Below are positions 42,075 through 50,950 of a stretch of DNA of 64,000 nucleotides, piece after piece. Location: positions 558,001 to 622,000 of the forward strand of contig NZ_FOKB01000001.1 of NCBI RefSeq assembly GCF_900111895.1. The letters are read 5' to 3'. Position 1 is the first letter of the stretch; every line of letters begins with the position of its first letter. This DNA comes from Pseudomonas simiae (GTDB lineage: Bacteria; Pseudomonadota; Gammaproteobacteria; Pseudomonadales; Pseudomonadaceae). The notes below the pieces were generated by a model that searched no databases, was not told the DNA's origin, and saw only the letters and a program-made list of their open reading frames with translations. A program made the translations under genes and the position numbers.

Positions 42075-42701
42075 ATGATCATCGTCCACCACCTCAACAA
42101 CTCACGCTCGCAACGCATCCTGTGGCTGCTCGAAGAACTCGGCCTGCCCTACGAGATCAAGCGCTACCAGCGCGACCCGAAAACCAACCTCGCACCACCG
42201 GAACTCAAGGCGATCAACCCGCTGGGTAAATCCCCGGTGATCGAAGACGGCGACCGGGTGCTGATCGAGTCCGCCGCCATCATCGATTACCTGATCCGCC
42301 GCCACGGCCAGGGCCGCCTGCAGCCGGACCCGGCCAGCGCCACCTACGACCAATACGTGCAATGGCTGCATTTTGCCGAAGGTTCGGCCATGTTGCCGCT
42401 GATGCTCAACCTCTACGTCGGCCGCCTGGGCGAGGCTGGCGCGCCGTTGCATCCGCGTATCGAATCGGAAGTGGCCAACTACCTTGGTTACCTGAACGAC
42501 GTGCTCGCGGATAAAAGCTACCTGCTCGGCGATGAACTGAGCGGCGCGGATATCCAGATGAGCTTTATCGGTGAAATCGCCAAGGCCCAGGGCAAGTTGC
42601 AGGCTTATCCGAACCTGGCGGCGTGGGTGCAGAAATTCCAGGCGCGACCTGCGTATCGCAAGGCAGTGGAGCAGGGCGGGGAGTATGCGTTTGCCAAATA
42701 A
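42075..42701 (+). CDS. Glutathione S-transferase
   Basis: A 208-residue GST. The N-terminal thioredoxin-like domain shows NNSRSQRILWLLEELGLPYE with the Ser of the active site near residue 10, and NPLGKSPVIEDGDRVLIESAAI with the cis-Pro and glutathione contacts. The helical C-domain has DVLADKSYLLGDELSGADIQ. It is a beta/theta-like bacterial GST for conjugation or reduction of electrophiles. GGAG stands before the ATG. It is divergent from the VOC gene. Confidence 0.92.
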   Translation: MIIVHHLNNSRSQRILWLLEELGLPYEIKRYQRDPKTNLAPPELKAINPLGKSPVIEDGDRVLIESAAIIDYLIRRHGQGRLQPDPASATYDQYVQWLHFAEGSAMLPLMLNLYVGRLGEAGAPLHPRIESEVANYLGYLNDVLADKSYLLGDELSGADIQMSFIGEIAKAQGKLQAYPNLAAWVQKFQARPAYRKAVEQGGEYAFAK

Positions 42702-42832
42702 AGGCCCCGGCGTGACGTTTTAAAGCAGCAGCGGGGCTCCGTTCATTTCTCGTCGCAGTGGTTACAACTGTTAACGAATTGAACGGGGCAATCGCTATAG
42801 GCTTGGCGGTGTCCAAACCGGAGTCGTACGCC

Positions 42833-43555
42833 ATGAACCTGCGAGCCATCGCCGCCACGTTGTTTGCCTTTGCCCTGTTGCTGCCGTCACCGGCCGAGGC
42901 CGGCACGCCTATCACCCACGTCGCCATTTACCGGGGGCCGGCGGGCTGTGACGACTGTTCCGAAAACGTGGCAAAAGCCCTGCAACGCCTCAACCCTGAC
43001 TACCACATTGATTTTGTGGGCGCGGATGAGTCGATCGACATCACGCCGCAAACCCTGGCGCGCTATGACCTTTACGTGCAACCCGGCGGCGGCCAGGACA
43101 TCCCCGGCGCCCTGCGCAGCCTGGGAGAGGCGCGCAGCGAGGCCATCCGTGGTTATGTTGCCAACGGTGGGCGCTACCTGGGGTTGTGCATGGGCGCCTA
43201 CCTGGCGGATGACAGCAATCTCGGTTTGATCCCGCAGGACCTCGACGCAGAAGCCGGTCGTCCCGGTTTTGAAGTACCTGGCATTGCCGATGCCGCCGTT
43301 CAGGTCACCTGGGCGGGCAAGGTGGACCACGTCTTCTTCCAGGACGGCCCGTACTTTCCCAAAGGGTCACACACCACCATCGCGACCTACCGCAACGGTG
43401 ATGTGGCGGCGGCGCGGTACACCTATGAGAAAGGCGTGGTGGTGCTAAGTGGCCCGCATCCCGAGGCCGGGCAAGCGTGGTTCGAGAATGCTGATATTCC
43501 GTTGAGCAAGATGCCTGAAGGGGATCTTTTCGGCTCGCTGATCCGCAGCTTTTGA
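42833..43555 (+). CDS. Exported BPL_N-type (class I glutamine amidotransferase-like) protein
   Basis: A 240-residue protein. The signal peptide is MNLRAIAATLFAFALLLPSPAEA. A domain like the N-terminal part of fungal biotin-protein ligase follows (DJ-1/GATase-like fold): VAIYRGPAGCDDCSENVAKAL, YDLYVQPGGGQDIPGAL, and the nucleophile elbow YLGLCMGAYLAD with Cys. It ends with VVLSGPHPEA, where a His would complete a dyad. Such proteins occur in many bacteria with unknown function. The export signal and Cys-x2-Cys near the start are notable. It appears monocistronic. Confidence 0.78.
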   Translation: MNLRAIAATLFAFALLLPSPAEAGTPITHVAIYRGPAGCDDCSENVAKALQRLNPDYHIDFVGADESIDITPQTLARYDLYVQPGGGQDIPGALRSLGEARSEAIRGYVANGGRYLGLCMGAYLADDSNLGLIPQDLDAEAGRPGFEVPGIADAAVQVTWAGKVDHVFFQDGPYFPKGSHTTIATYRNGDVAAARYTYEKGVVVLSGPHPEAGQAWFENADIPLSKMPEGDLFGSLIRSF

Positions 43556-43594
43556 GACCCACCTATTCCTTTGCAGTGGTCAGACCAACCTGCG

Positions 43595-44842
43595 TCAGCG
43601 CACCACGTCCAGCGTCTGGATTTCATTCACATAGTGGGTCTGGCTCGACGTCGACTCCAGCGTCAGCGCGACGCCCAGGTCCTCGATAAACGCGCGGGAC
43701 GATGAATACCCGTCCTGCTCGCAGGCCAACCGGATCGCATCGCCCGTCAGCGACGCAAACACCTGGCGCGCCGGGAAGCGCTCGCCCACCTTGCAGGTCA
43801 AGGTGGTTTCGGTCGGTTTGTCGGTGGGCTTGACCGGTACATTGGCCATCTGCAGATGGGCACTCAAGGTCTGGCCCGGCGCCCAACTCGTCGGTAGTTT
43901 CACCTCGGCCTCGCGGGTCTGCAGCACCTGGCCGTCGCCCACACCGTTCATTTTCGATTTCAGCTGGATCAGGTCCGCCAGCATCAAACGGTCCACATTG
44001 AAGGCGCTGCCGTAGGCTTCATTTTTCACCAGCAAACCGCCCTCGGCCTTGAACCTGATCGTGATCGGTGCGTCCTTGCCCGCGCCATTCTTTGACAGGT
44101 AGGTGTAGCTCAACGTCTTGAACTTGGGCTGCAACAGCGGCGAGTCGAGGCCCTGGAGCACGTTGGGCGGCACCGGCACATCGGCGAGGTTAGTGTCGGC
44201 CACGGTGCGCGGGTAATCCACCGGCGCAATGTCCGGCCGCAACAGCGCCAGCAACCCGGCATTCACGCCGCCCTGCACCGAACAGCTCACACGGGAATAC
44301 TTGCCCTCCGGCTCCACGATCAGCACCCGTTCCACATTGCGCAGCCCCGGTGCCTTGCCCGGCATGGGTTTGATCGCCTGCCAACTGTTGCCCACCTTCA
44401 ACTCGCTGCGCGTGTATTGCCCCTCGCCTTTTTGCAGCGCCCCCGGTTGGTCCAGCAATGCCGCGAAGCGCTGGGCGACGTCATCAAGACTGCCGTCCAC
44501 CGTGAAACCCCAGAAATAATACAGGCCCAACGGGCCAAGATCGCTGACCTCGTCGTTGTAGGACAGCAGCTTCAACCCCGCAATGGCTGGCGCGCTCACC
44601 GGCACCGCAGTGGCCTTGGGGTCGGTGCGATCGCGCACCGCGATCCAGGCGAAGTCCTTTTCCTGCTTGAGCGGTGCATAGGCCTGCCAGGCGTCACGGT
44701 GGGTGTTCAGACGGCTGAAGAACGTCTCGTCACAGCGGGTGAAGGCCTTGAGCGTGTCGACCAACGCAGCGTCGTCGGCCTGGGCAATCGAAGGCGACAG
44801 CAGGGCAGATGCGAGCAGGGCAGCGGAAAACGGCAACTTCAT
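43595..44842 (-). CDS. Exported hypothetical protein
   Basis: A 415-residue protein with signal peptide MKLPFSAALLASALLSPSIAQA; I do not recognise the mature part. It has few Cys (DETFFS-side CDE, SCSVQG, LTCKVG, LACEQD), perhaps two disulfides. It includes beta-rich repeats such as KFKTLSYTYLSKNGAGKDAP. The ATG is chosen for the signal peptide; an upstream in-frame ATG adds 15 residues. It is followed by the convergent BPL_N gene and preceded by a co-oriented small hypothetical. Periplasmic location is the only safe inference. Confidence 0.7.
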   Translation of the reverse strand: MKLPFSAALLASALLSPSIAQADDAALVDTLKAFTRCDETFFSRLNTHRDAWQAYAPLKQEKDFAWIAVRDRTDPKATAVPVSAPAIAGLKLLSYNDEVSDLGPLGLYYFWGFTVDGSLDDVAQRFAALLDQPGALQKGEGQYTRSELKVGNSWQAIKPMPGKAPGLRNVERVLIVEPEGKYSRVSCSVQGGVNAGLLALLRPDIAPVDYPRTVADTNLADVPVPPNVLQGLDSPLLQPKFKTLSYTYLSKNGAGKDAPITIRFKAEGGLLVKNEAYGSAFNVDRLMLADLIQLKSKMNGVGDGQVLQTREAEVKLPTSWAPGQTLSAHLQMANVPVKPTDKPTETTLTCKVGERFPARQVFASLTGDAIRLACEQDGYSSSRAFIEDLGVALTLESTSSQTHYVNEIQTLDVVR

Positions 44843-44911
44843 GGGAAAGGACTTCCTTATCGGCGGGCGAGAAACAGGGCGAGGCATTATCCAGCAGTTG
44901 GGCGCCAGGCT

Positions 44912-45274
44912 CTAGTTGGCTGAGCGCGTCAGGCGCAAACGCCAATTGCCGCCGTGCTGAGCATGGCAGGCTTCTTCAGAATCAACGTGAACACAACGCG
45001 CCAAATGTACAGGCGGGATCTCGGCGTCGTGCAGCGCGGTGGCGGTCAGCTCGCGGAGACGTGCATCCAGCCCCGTGGCCACGGCATGCGCCTGGTTGGC
45101 GCGGGTGTCGAAGACCCAAGTGATGCGCAGACTGTGGGGGAAGTCGGCGTAGTTGACGGTGTGGGTCAGCCATTCAAACCCTGGGATTTCGGCTTTGGCG
45201 GTTTCGCAAGCGTCGGTCAGGGTGGCGACAAGGCGACGTTCGATGCGGGCGCTGTCGCGTTTTGATGAAGTCAC
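44912..45274 (-). CDS. Small hypothetical protein
   Basis: A 120-residue soluble protein with GC content and codon use like its neighbours. Blocks include FEWLTHTVNYADFPHSLRI and RCVHVDSEEACHAQHGGNW. There is no signal peptide. I do not recognise the family. It is 69 bases upstream of the exported hypothetical gene in the same direction, so the two may be co-transcribed. Confidence 0.65.
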   Translation of the reverse strand: MTSSKRDSARIERRLVATLTDACETAKAEIPGFEWLTHTVNYADFPHSLRITWVFDTRANQAHAVATGLDARLRELTATALHDAEIPPVHLARCVHVDSEEACHAQHGGNWRLRLTRSAN

Positions 45275-45327
45275 AGAAAGCTCCGAAAGAAGGCAGGCAC
45301 CGCAGATTAACAGGGTGCAGGTGACGG

Positions 45328-46191
45328 CTAGGGCTGAATTCTTAGCGCACTGATGATAAACCCATGCAGGCTATTGACCGCCTTCGACCCGCGAGACGCC
45401 CGGCTGCGTAGAATCGACACCTCCATCGGCTCGATATTCCCCAAACCGTGCTCGCTGCCCAAGACCTGAAGTGACGGCTGCACCGTGCACTGAGTAATCG
45501 CGGCAATCGCGAGCCCGCCCTCAACCGCAGCCACTTGGCCGGCGAGGCTGGAGCTGTTGTACACCACCTTGAACTGACGCCCCTGCTGGGCCAGTGAATT
45601 CACCGCATACCGGCGAGCCAGGCTGGCGCTTTCGTAGACGGCGATAGGCACCGGGTCCCGGCGCCACAGTTCGAACTGAGGCGAGCCTACCCACACCATC
45701 GGTTCCTTGAACAGAAAGGTGCCACTGTGCGGCGAGTCCCTGGACACCAGCGCCAGATCAAGGTCACCACTGCGCACGCGTGGGATCAGTGCGGTGGACT
45801 GTTCACAGGTCAGTTCGATGTCCACACCGGCGTAACGCGGCGCAAAACGCTTGAGCACCGGCGTGAGGTACTTTGCCGCATAGTCTTCCGCGACCCCGAG
45901 ACGAATGCGCCCGGTCAAGGCTTCACCATGAAACGCCGCCTGGGTTTCGGCGTGCAAGGCGAGCATGCGACGGGCAAAGCCCAGCAATGTCTGGCCGTCA
46001 TCGGTCAACTGCAGGTGCCTCGGGCCTCGGTTCAACAAAGGCCGTCCCAGCGCGGCCTCCAGTTTCTTCATTTGCATGCTGACGGCGGACTGCGAACGGT
46101 TGACCTCATGGGCCGCGCCCGACAGCGAACCGGCGTCCACCACCGCCACAAAGCACTTGAGCCAATCGATCTGCAAATCACTGGAAGGCAT
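45328..46191 (-). CDS. LysR-family transcriptional regulator
   Basis: A 287-residue LysR protein with HTH SLSGAAHEVNRSQSAVSMQM near residues 19-38 followed by LEAALGRPLLNRGPRHLQLT. It is divergent from a LysE-type exporter across 112 bases, the common arrangement for an amino acid exporter and its activator (ArgP/LysG-LysE like). The effector domain shows GVAEDYAAKYLTPVLKRFA. Confidence 0.92.
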   Translation of the reverse strand: MPSSDLQIDWLKCFVAVVDAGSLSGAAHEVNRSQSAVSMQMKKLEAALGRPLLNRGPRHLQLTDDGQTLLGFARRMLALHAETQAAFHGEALTGRIRLGVAEDYAAKYLTPVLKRFAPRYAGVDIELTCEQSTALIPRVRSGDLDLALVSRDSPHSGTFLFKEPMVWVGSPQFELWRRDPVPIAVYESASLARRYAVNSLAQQGRQFKVVYNSSSLAGQVAAVEGGLAIAAITQCTVQPSLQVLGSEHGLGNIEPMEVSILRSRASRGSKAVNSLHGFIISALRIQP

Positions 46192-46303
46192 GCGGTTTAC
46201 CTCTATTCGTTTATCGAATGGCTGTGTAGTGAATTATGCGCTTTTCATGATAGCCGTTCGCTCGCAGGATACGGGCTTGAATCCACCGTTGCCGGACCTG
46301 ATC

Positions 46304-46912
46304 ATGCCCTTCGAGACCTGGTTGCTCTACCTGTTCACCTGCTGTGGCATAGCGGTAGTGCCTGGCCCCAATGCGTTGTTGGCGCTGACCCATGGCGCGA
46401 TCCATGGCAGCCGCAAAACCCTGTTCACTATCAGCGGAGGCGTGCTCGGCTTTGCCTTTGTGCTCATGCTGTGCGCACTGGGCCTGGGCGCGTTGATCCA
46501 GGCCTCCGCCACCTGGTTTACCGCCTTGAAAGTGGCTGGTGGGCTGTACCTGATCTGGTTGGGTTTCGGGTTGTGGCGATCCGCCCCGGTCAGCCTGGAC
46601 GCGGCCGGCGCCCCGACGCTGAGCAGTGGGTCGCTGTTTCGTCAGGGACTGGTATCGGCCATTTCAAACCCCAAGGCATTGCTGCTGTTTACCGCGTTTA
46701 TTCCACCTTTCCTGGACCCGCACAGAAGCCTCATCGCGCAGACGGCCACCATTGCGCTGACTTACGCTGTCGTTGAGTTTGTCGTTGAATACACAGTGGC
46801 CAGCGCCGCACACCGGGTTCGACCTTGGCTGGCGCGTAGCGGGCGACGGTTCAATAAAGTCTGCGGTGGGTTCTTTGTGGTGTTTGGGTTGGCGCTGCCC
46901 ATTCACAGCTGA
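46304..46912 (+). CDS. LysE-family amino acid exporter
   Basis: A 202-residue RhtB/LysE protein with five to six helices. The family motif GIAVVPGPNALLALTHGAIH follows helix 1 (residues 15-34), and SAISNPKALLLFTAFIPPFL is in the second half. It exports amino acids or homoserine lactone-type compounds. The start used gives MPFETWLLYLFTCC; an in-frame ATG 19 codons upstream lies within the presumed promoter. It is under the divergent LysR gene. Confidence 0.88.
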   Translation: MPFETWLLYLFTCCGIAVVPGPNALLALTHGAIHGSRKTLFTISGGVLGFAFVLMLCALGLGALIQASATWFTALKVAGGLYLIWLGFGLWRSAPVSLDAAGAPTLSSGSLFRQGLVSAISNPKALLLFTAFIPPFLDPHRSLIAQTATIALTYAVVEFVVEYTVASAAHRVRPWLARSGRRFNKVCGGFFVVFGLALPIHS

Positions 46913-46924
46913 GGGCAAGGCTTC

Positions 46925-47089
46925 CCTTTGTTTCTTCGCAATCACCGGCGACAACGCGCCCGACGCCAGCTCATCCAAGATAAACGCCTTGGCCGGCGGT
47001 CAATTGCATCACGCGTTTCACCAGGTGTTCTTCATCGCTGACGATGACGCTGGCGTTGCCGTAGGTGCAGTCACGGCGGCGTGAGTAGA
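46925..47089 (-). pseudogene. Relic of a zinc-binding alcohol dehydrogenase/quinone oxidoreductase gene
   Basis: Two minus-strand frames hold parts of one MDR-family dehydrogenase. One frame reads YGNASVIVSDEEHLVKRVMQ and LTAGQG (the start of the nucleotide-binding region) to a stop at 46971. The other reads AKAFILDELASGALSPVIAKK, the C-terminal block before the end of the family. The middle segment of about 70-100 residues between them is deleted, and the pieces join at the shared sequence GGCCAAGGCG. The fragment fills the gap between lysE and the flavin reductase gene. Confidence 0.62.
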
Positions 47090-47092
47090 GGC

Positions 47093-47611
47093 TCAAACCA
47101 CGTCAGGCGCGGCGATGTTGCAATATTGCCCTTTGAAATACAGCAACGGCTGCGTCGCTTCCGCCTCTTGCAGGTTCAGTGCTTTCACTTCGCCAATCAC
47201 GATCAGGTGATCTCCGGCGGCGTGTTCGGCGTGAATGTCGCAGTCCAGCCAATGCAGGCTGCCGGCGATGATCGGGTTGCCCAGCGGCGATGCCTGCCAG
47301 TCGACGTCGTGCCACTTGTCGGTGCCGCGCCGCGCGAACTGGTTGGAGATCCTGACCTGCGCACCCGAGAGGATATTGACGGCGAATCGACCGGCCTGGC
47401 GGATTTTGGGGTAGCTGGCGGAACTGGCCATGACGCTGAATGACACCAGCGGTGGGTTCATCGACACGCTGTAGAACGACTGGCAGGTGAAGCCAATCGG
47501 CTCGCCATCGATGTGCGATGTAATCACCGTGATGCCGGAGGCGTAGTGCCCGAGCGCTTCGCGAAAACTCAAGGGCTCGATGGCCGCACGGGGACGTGAC
47601 AGGGTGGGCAT
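47093..47611 (-). CDS. NAD(P)H:flavin oxidoreductase (flavin reductase domain)
   Basis: A 172-residue flavin reductase-like protein. It has FREALGHYASGITVITSHID, GFTCQSFYSVSMNPPLVSFS with the flavin-binding SFYS region, and GRFAVNILSGAQ. These supply reduced FMN or FAD to a monooxygenase. Its ATG overlaps the mesD stop by one base (ATGA-type coupling). This suggests it feeds reduced flavin to the oxygen-dependent MesX/MesD methionine synthase system (inference). Confidence 0.87.
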   Translation of the reverse strand: MPTLSRPRAAIEPLSFREALGHYASGITVITSHIDGEPIGFTCQSFYSVSMNPPLVSFSVMASSASYPKIRQAGRFAVNILSGAQVRISNQFARRGTDKWHDVDWQASPLGNPIIAGSLHWLDCDIHAEHAAGDHLIVIGEVKALNLQEAEATQPLLYFKGQYCNIAAPDVV

Positions 47612-48639
47612 CAGTTCGACAGTTCTCGGCGGATGATTTCAGCGCCTGCACTCAACGCATTCAGCTTGCCGCGTGCCACACGGCGGGGCAGGGGGGCCAT
47701 GCCGCAGTTGGTGCACGGGTAAAGCTTGTCGGCATCCACGAACTGCAGGGCTTTGCGCAGGGTATTGGCGACTTCTTCCGGTGTTTCAATGGCGTGGTTG
47801 GCCACGTCAATGGCACCGACCATCACTTTTTTACCGCGAATGAGTTCGATGAGTTCCATGGGCACATGGGAGTTATGGCATTCCAGCGAGACGATATCGA
47901 TACTGGATTGCTGCAGCTTGGGAAACGCCTCTTCATATTGCCGCCACTCGGAGCCCAGCGTCTTTTTCCAATCGGTATTGGCTTTGATGCCGTAGCCGTA
48001 GCAGATGTGCACCGCGGTTTCACATTTAAGGCCCTCGATGGCCCTTTCCAGGGTGGCAACGCCCCAATCATTCACCTCATCGAAGAAGACGTTAAAGGCC
48101 GGCTCGTCAAACTGGATGATGTCCACACCTGCCGCCTCCAGTTCGCGGGCTTCTTCATTGAGGATCTTGGCAAATTCCCAAGCCAGTTTTTCGCGACTTT
48201 TATAGTGGTTGTCATACAGCGTATCGATCATCGTCATGGGGCCTGGCAGCGCCCACTTTATCGGTTGATGGGTTTGCTGGCGCAGGAACTTGGCGTCCTC
48301 GACAAACACAGGCTTTTGACGCGTGACAGCACCCACCACCGTCGGGACGCTCGCCTCATAACGGTCACGGATTCTGACGGTTTCACGCTTCTCGAAATCA
48401 ACGCCGCTGAGGTGCTCGATAAAGGTGGTGACGAAGTGTTGGCGCGTTTGTTCACCATCACTGACGATATCAATGCCGGCGTTTTGTTGTTCTTGCAGGG
48501 ACAAGCGCAACGCATCTTGCTTGCCCTCGATCAAGGCCTCGTCTTGCAGTTTCCAGGGCGACCAAAGTGTCTCGGGTTGTGCAAGCCAGGACGGTTTAGG
48601 CAAGCTGCCGGCCGTTGAAGTAGGTAATAACTTTTTCAT
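47611..48639 (-). CDS. mesD: MesD-type core methionine synthase (MetE C-terminal-like)
   Basis: A 342-residue protein equivalent to the catalytic C-terminal half of cobalamin-independent MetE, without the folate-binding N-terminal half. Zinc and substrate segments are AGSLPKPSW, DGEQTRQHFV, ALPGPMTMID, QFDEPAFNV, SLECHNSHVP and YPCTNCGMAP. It is adjacent to a DUF1852 gene, which defines the MesD class of folate-independent methionine synthases. In that class activity needs MesX and oxygen (known from published work on MesA-MesD families). An AAGG site lies about 10 bases before the ATG. Confidence 0.9.
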   Translation of the reverse strand: MKKLLPTSTAGSLPKPSWLAQPETLWSPWKLQDEALIEGKQDALRLSLQEQQNAGIDIVSDGEQTRQHFVTTFIEHLSGVDFEKRETVRIRDRYEASVPTVVGAVTRQKPVFVEDAKFLRQQTHQPIKWALPGPMTMIDTLYDNHYKSREKLAWEFAKILNEEARELEAAGVDIIQFDEPAFNVFFDEVNDWGVATLERAIEGLKCETAVHICYGYGIKANTDWKKTLGSEWRQYEEAFPKLQQSSIDIVSLECHNSHVPMELIELIRGKKVMVGAIDVANHAIETPEEVANTLRKALQFVDADKLYPCTNCGMAPLPRRVARGKLNALSAGAEIIRRELSN

Positions 48640-48666
48640 TCGGGGTGACCTTGTCTTTTAAATGAA

Positions 48667-49650
48667 TCAACGCGCGCCGTGGGCAGACCATTGCTCCAGC
48701 ACCGACTGGTAGGGCTTGATGAAGTTTTCCTCAACAAATTTGCCCTGTTCAATGGCCAGTCGGCTGCGTTCTTCGCGGTCATATACAATCCGCGTTAATG
48801 AATAATCTTGGTGTTGCAGGCTGGGCTGGTAAGATTTGCCGGCTGCAGAGTTAGCGTTGTAGATCTCCGGGCGGTAAATCTTCTGGAAGGTGTCCATAGT
48901 GCTGATGGTGCTGATCAGCTCAAGCGTGGTGTAGTCGCTGAGCACATCGCCAGCAAAGTAAAAAGCCAAGGGCGCCACGCTATTGGCAGGCATGAAATAG
49001 CGAACTTTCAGCCCCATCTTCTTGAAGTATTCATCCGTCAGGGAGTATTCATCTTGCAGGTATTCGACGCCCAGTACAGGGTGCAGGTTTTCAGTGCGAT
49101 GATAGGTCTTGGCACTCGACACACTCAGGCAGATGACGGGCGGCTTGTTAAAGTGTTCTTTATAAGTGCTTGAGTTGACGAAGCTCTTGAATAACTTTCC
49201 GTGCAGCTCCCCAAAGTCAGCGGGTGTGCTGAAGTGGGGCTGGTGCTTGTTGTGCTCCAGCAAGCGCACGCTGAAGTCATAGTCGCGCACGTAAGAGGAG
49301 AAGTTATTACCGACAATGCCTGGCAGGCGCTCGTTGGTTTTTCGATCGACAATATGGGTTTTCAATATTTCAATCAACGGAATGGCATGGCCGCTACGTT
49401 GATCATCGATGTCCATTTCAACGGAAATGATGTCAAGTTCGACAGAATAACGATCGCCTTTTGGGTTATCCCAGTGGGCCAAGGCGTTGAAACGGTTGTC
49501 AATCATCCTTAACGTATTGCGCAAGTTTTCTTGACGACTCGCGCCCCTCGCCAAATTGGCAAAGTTGGTGGTGATGCGCGTATTTTCGGCGGGGTGGTAG
49601 TGTTCGTCGAAACGAATGCTCTTGACCGTAAATGCAAACTCTTTGTTCAT
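48667..49650 (-). CDS. mesX: MesX (DUF1852), accessory protein of MesD methionine synthase
   Basis: A 327-residue DUF1852 protein. Recognisable blocks include FTVKSIRFDEHYHPAENTRI, NTLRMIDNRFNALAHWDNP and DRYSVELDIISVEMDIDDQR. MesX is required for MesD function and is linked to oxygen use, possibly to generate a methyl donor. It is first in the mesX-mesD-flavin reductase operon, 27 bases before mesD, with a MetR-type site upstream. GC content is lower than its neighbours, but the operon order is as seen elsewhere. Confidence 0.9.
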   Translation of the reverse strand: MNKEFAFTVKSIRFDEHYHPAENTRITTNFANLARGASRQENLRNTLRMIDNRFNALAHWDNPKGDRYSVELDIISVEMDIDDQRSGHAIPLIEILKTHIVDRKTNERLPGIVGNNFSSYVRDYDFSVRLLEHNKHQPHFSTPADFGELHGKLFKSFVNSSTYKEHFNKPPVICLSVSSAKTYHRTENLHPVLGVEYLQDEYSLTDEYFKKMGLKVRYFMPANSVAPLAFYFAGDVLSDYTTLELISTISTMDTFQKIYRPEIYNANSAAGKSYQPSLQHQDYSLTRIVYDREERSRLAIEQGKFVEENFIKPYQSVLEQWSAHGAR

Positions 49651-49777
49651 AGTGATACCACACCCTTTTTGCCGCGATAGAACCTGAAGGTATTGAGTGT
49701 TCAGGTGCTTATTCAGCGGTCTATAACTTGTCTTTAAGTAAGGTGTATTTTAGGCAGGGCTATAACGTGAGTGAAAC

Positions 49778-49790
49778 TGAATTGATTTCA
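49778..49790. promoter_or_regulatory. MetR-type box upstream of mesX
   Basis: TGAATTGATTTCA fits the MetR consensus TGAA-N5-TTCA exactly and lies 128 bases before the mesX start, inside the longer dyad GTGAAA...TTTCAC. It suggests homocysteine-responsive activation by MetR of the methionine operon. Confidence 0.65.
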
Positions 49791-49948
49791 CTGAACCTTT
49801 AGCCCTCCTCATGATGGTGCATGTCCGTTGAAGACGTCGTTGCCGGTGCCAGCATCAAAACCAGCCCATTTCTGTGCAAACCGGTCTACCATGCCTCCCC
49901 GGCAGTGGTTCCACGCGCTACCGATCTCTCTCTTGCAAGGTATCGCCC

Positions 49949-50182
49949 ATGTCCATCGACCAGATTTCCCTCCCTAAAGGCGTAGGCCCGCACGCCAGCA
50001 AACTCCTCGACGCCATCACCGGCGCTGCCACCCACGAAGCACTCAACCGCGCCGGTGGCAAGGCCGAAGGTTTTGTTCTCGGGCTGGAATCCACCAAGGC
50101 GATCAAAAGCCAGGTCGCCGAGTCGCTGTATGTGGCCTACGACGACGCGGCGAGTCACCGGGCAACTGAATTGAACGGCTAG
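49949..50182 (+). CDS. Small hypothetical protein
   Basis: A 77-residue soluble protein (MSIDQISLPKGVGPHASKLL and a helical rest). The ATG follows AAGG. I do not recognise it. Its codon use fits the genome and it stands alone between the mesX promoter and the nucleotidyltransferase-like gene. The 298 bases before it, back to mesX, hold the MetR box and otherwise nothing I can support. Confidence 0.6.
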   Translation: MSIDQISLPKGVGPHASKLLDAITGAATHEALNRAGGKAEGFVLGLESTKAIKSQVAESLYVAYDDAASHRATELNG

Positions 50183-50250
50183 GTGCTAGTCCTGTCATGA
50201 GGGTGCGCTAGAGTGGGTGCCTGACGCTGGCCCGATAGAAAGGAATGCCC

Positions 50251-50820
50251 ATGACATTGACCGTCGACGATTTGCTCAACCTGGCCATGGCCAACCCCAT
50301 CAACGCCGAAATCACCGCGCGCCTGCCTGACCTCGGGGTGGACCAGTGCTTTCTCACGGCGGGCTGCCTGTTCCAGGCGGTGTGGAATCATCAGTCGAAC
50401 CTGCCTGCTGCCCAGGGCATCAAGGACTACGACGTTTTCTACTTTGATACGGACCTGTCCTACGAGGCTGAGGACGCGGTGATCCGTGCGGCCGAGGTGT
50501 TGTTTCAGGACCTGGGCGTGAATGTGGAAGTCAAAAATCAGGCACGGGTTCATCTCTGGTACGGCGAGCGGTTTGGTCGGCCTTATCCGCAGTTGCACAC
50601 GGCCAAACAGGGCATCGACCGGTATCTGGTCGCGGGCACCTGCATCGGCCTGGAGATTGCGACGGGCGAGGTGTACGCGCCCTATGGGCTGGAGGATGTG
50701 GAGCAGGGGGTACTGCGCATCAACCCGGTGCATCCGGAGCCTGAGTTGTTTATGCAGAAGGCCCGCAGTTATAAGGCGCGCTGGCCTGGGTTAAGGATTG
50801 TGGAGCCTGCCTGGCTTTAG
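50251..50820 (+). CDS. Nucleotidyltransferase-like protein (NTP_transf_6/DUF925)
   Basis: A 189-residue protein of the DUF925 group of the nucleotidyltransferase fold. Visible features are FLTAGCLFQAVWNHQS, the metal-site KDYDVFYFD with its Asp pair, KNQARVHLWYGERFG, and a C-terminal FMQKARSYKARWPGL. Of two nearby ATGs the second is used because AAAGGA overlaps the first. Substrate unknown. It is monocistronic, ending 130 bases before the TspO gene. Confidence 0.82.
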   Translation: MTLTVDDLLNLAMANPINAEITARLPDLGVDQCFLTAGCLFQAVWNHQSNLPAAQGIKDYDVFYFDTDLSYEAEDAVIRAAEVLFQDLGVNVEVKNQARVHLWYGERFGRPYPQLHTAKQGIDRYLVAGTCIGLEIATGEVYAPYGLEDVEQGVLRINPVHPEPELFMQKARSYKARWPGLRIVEPAWL

Positions 50821-50950
50821 CGAGGCTGCGAAAGCGCCAGGCCAGGCGATAAAGTGGCCCGGCATTGCCAGTTCCCACCTGTTGATCCGCAGTGAACTTT
50901 TACCTGCATACAACACGTCAAAGCTTGAAATGCCCAGCCAAGGACCGCTC

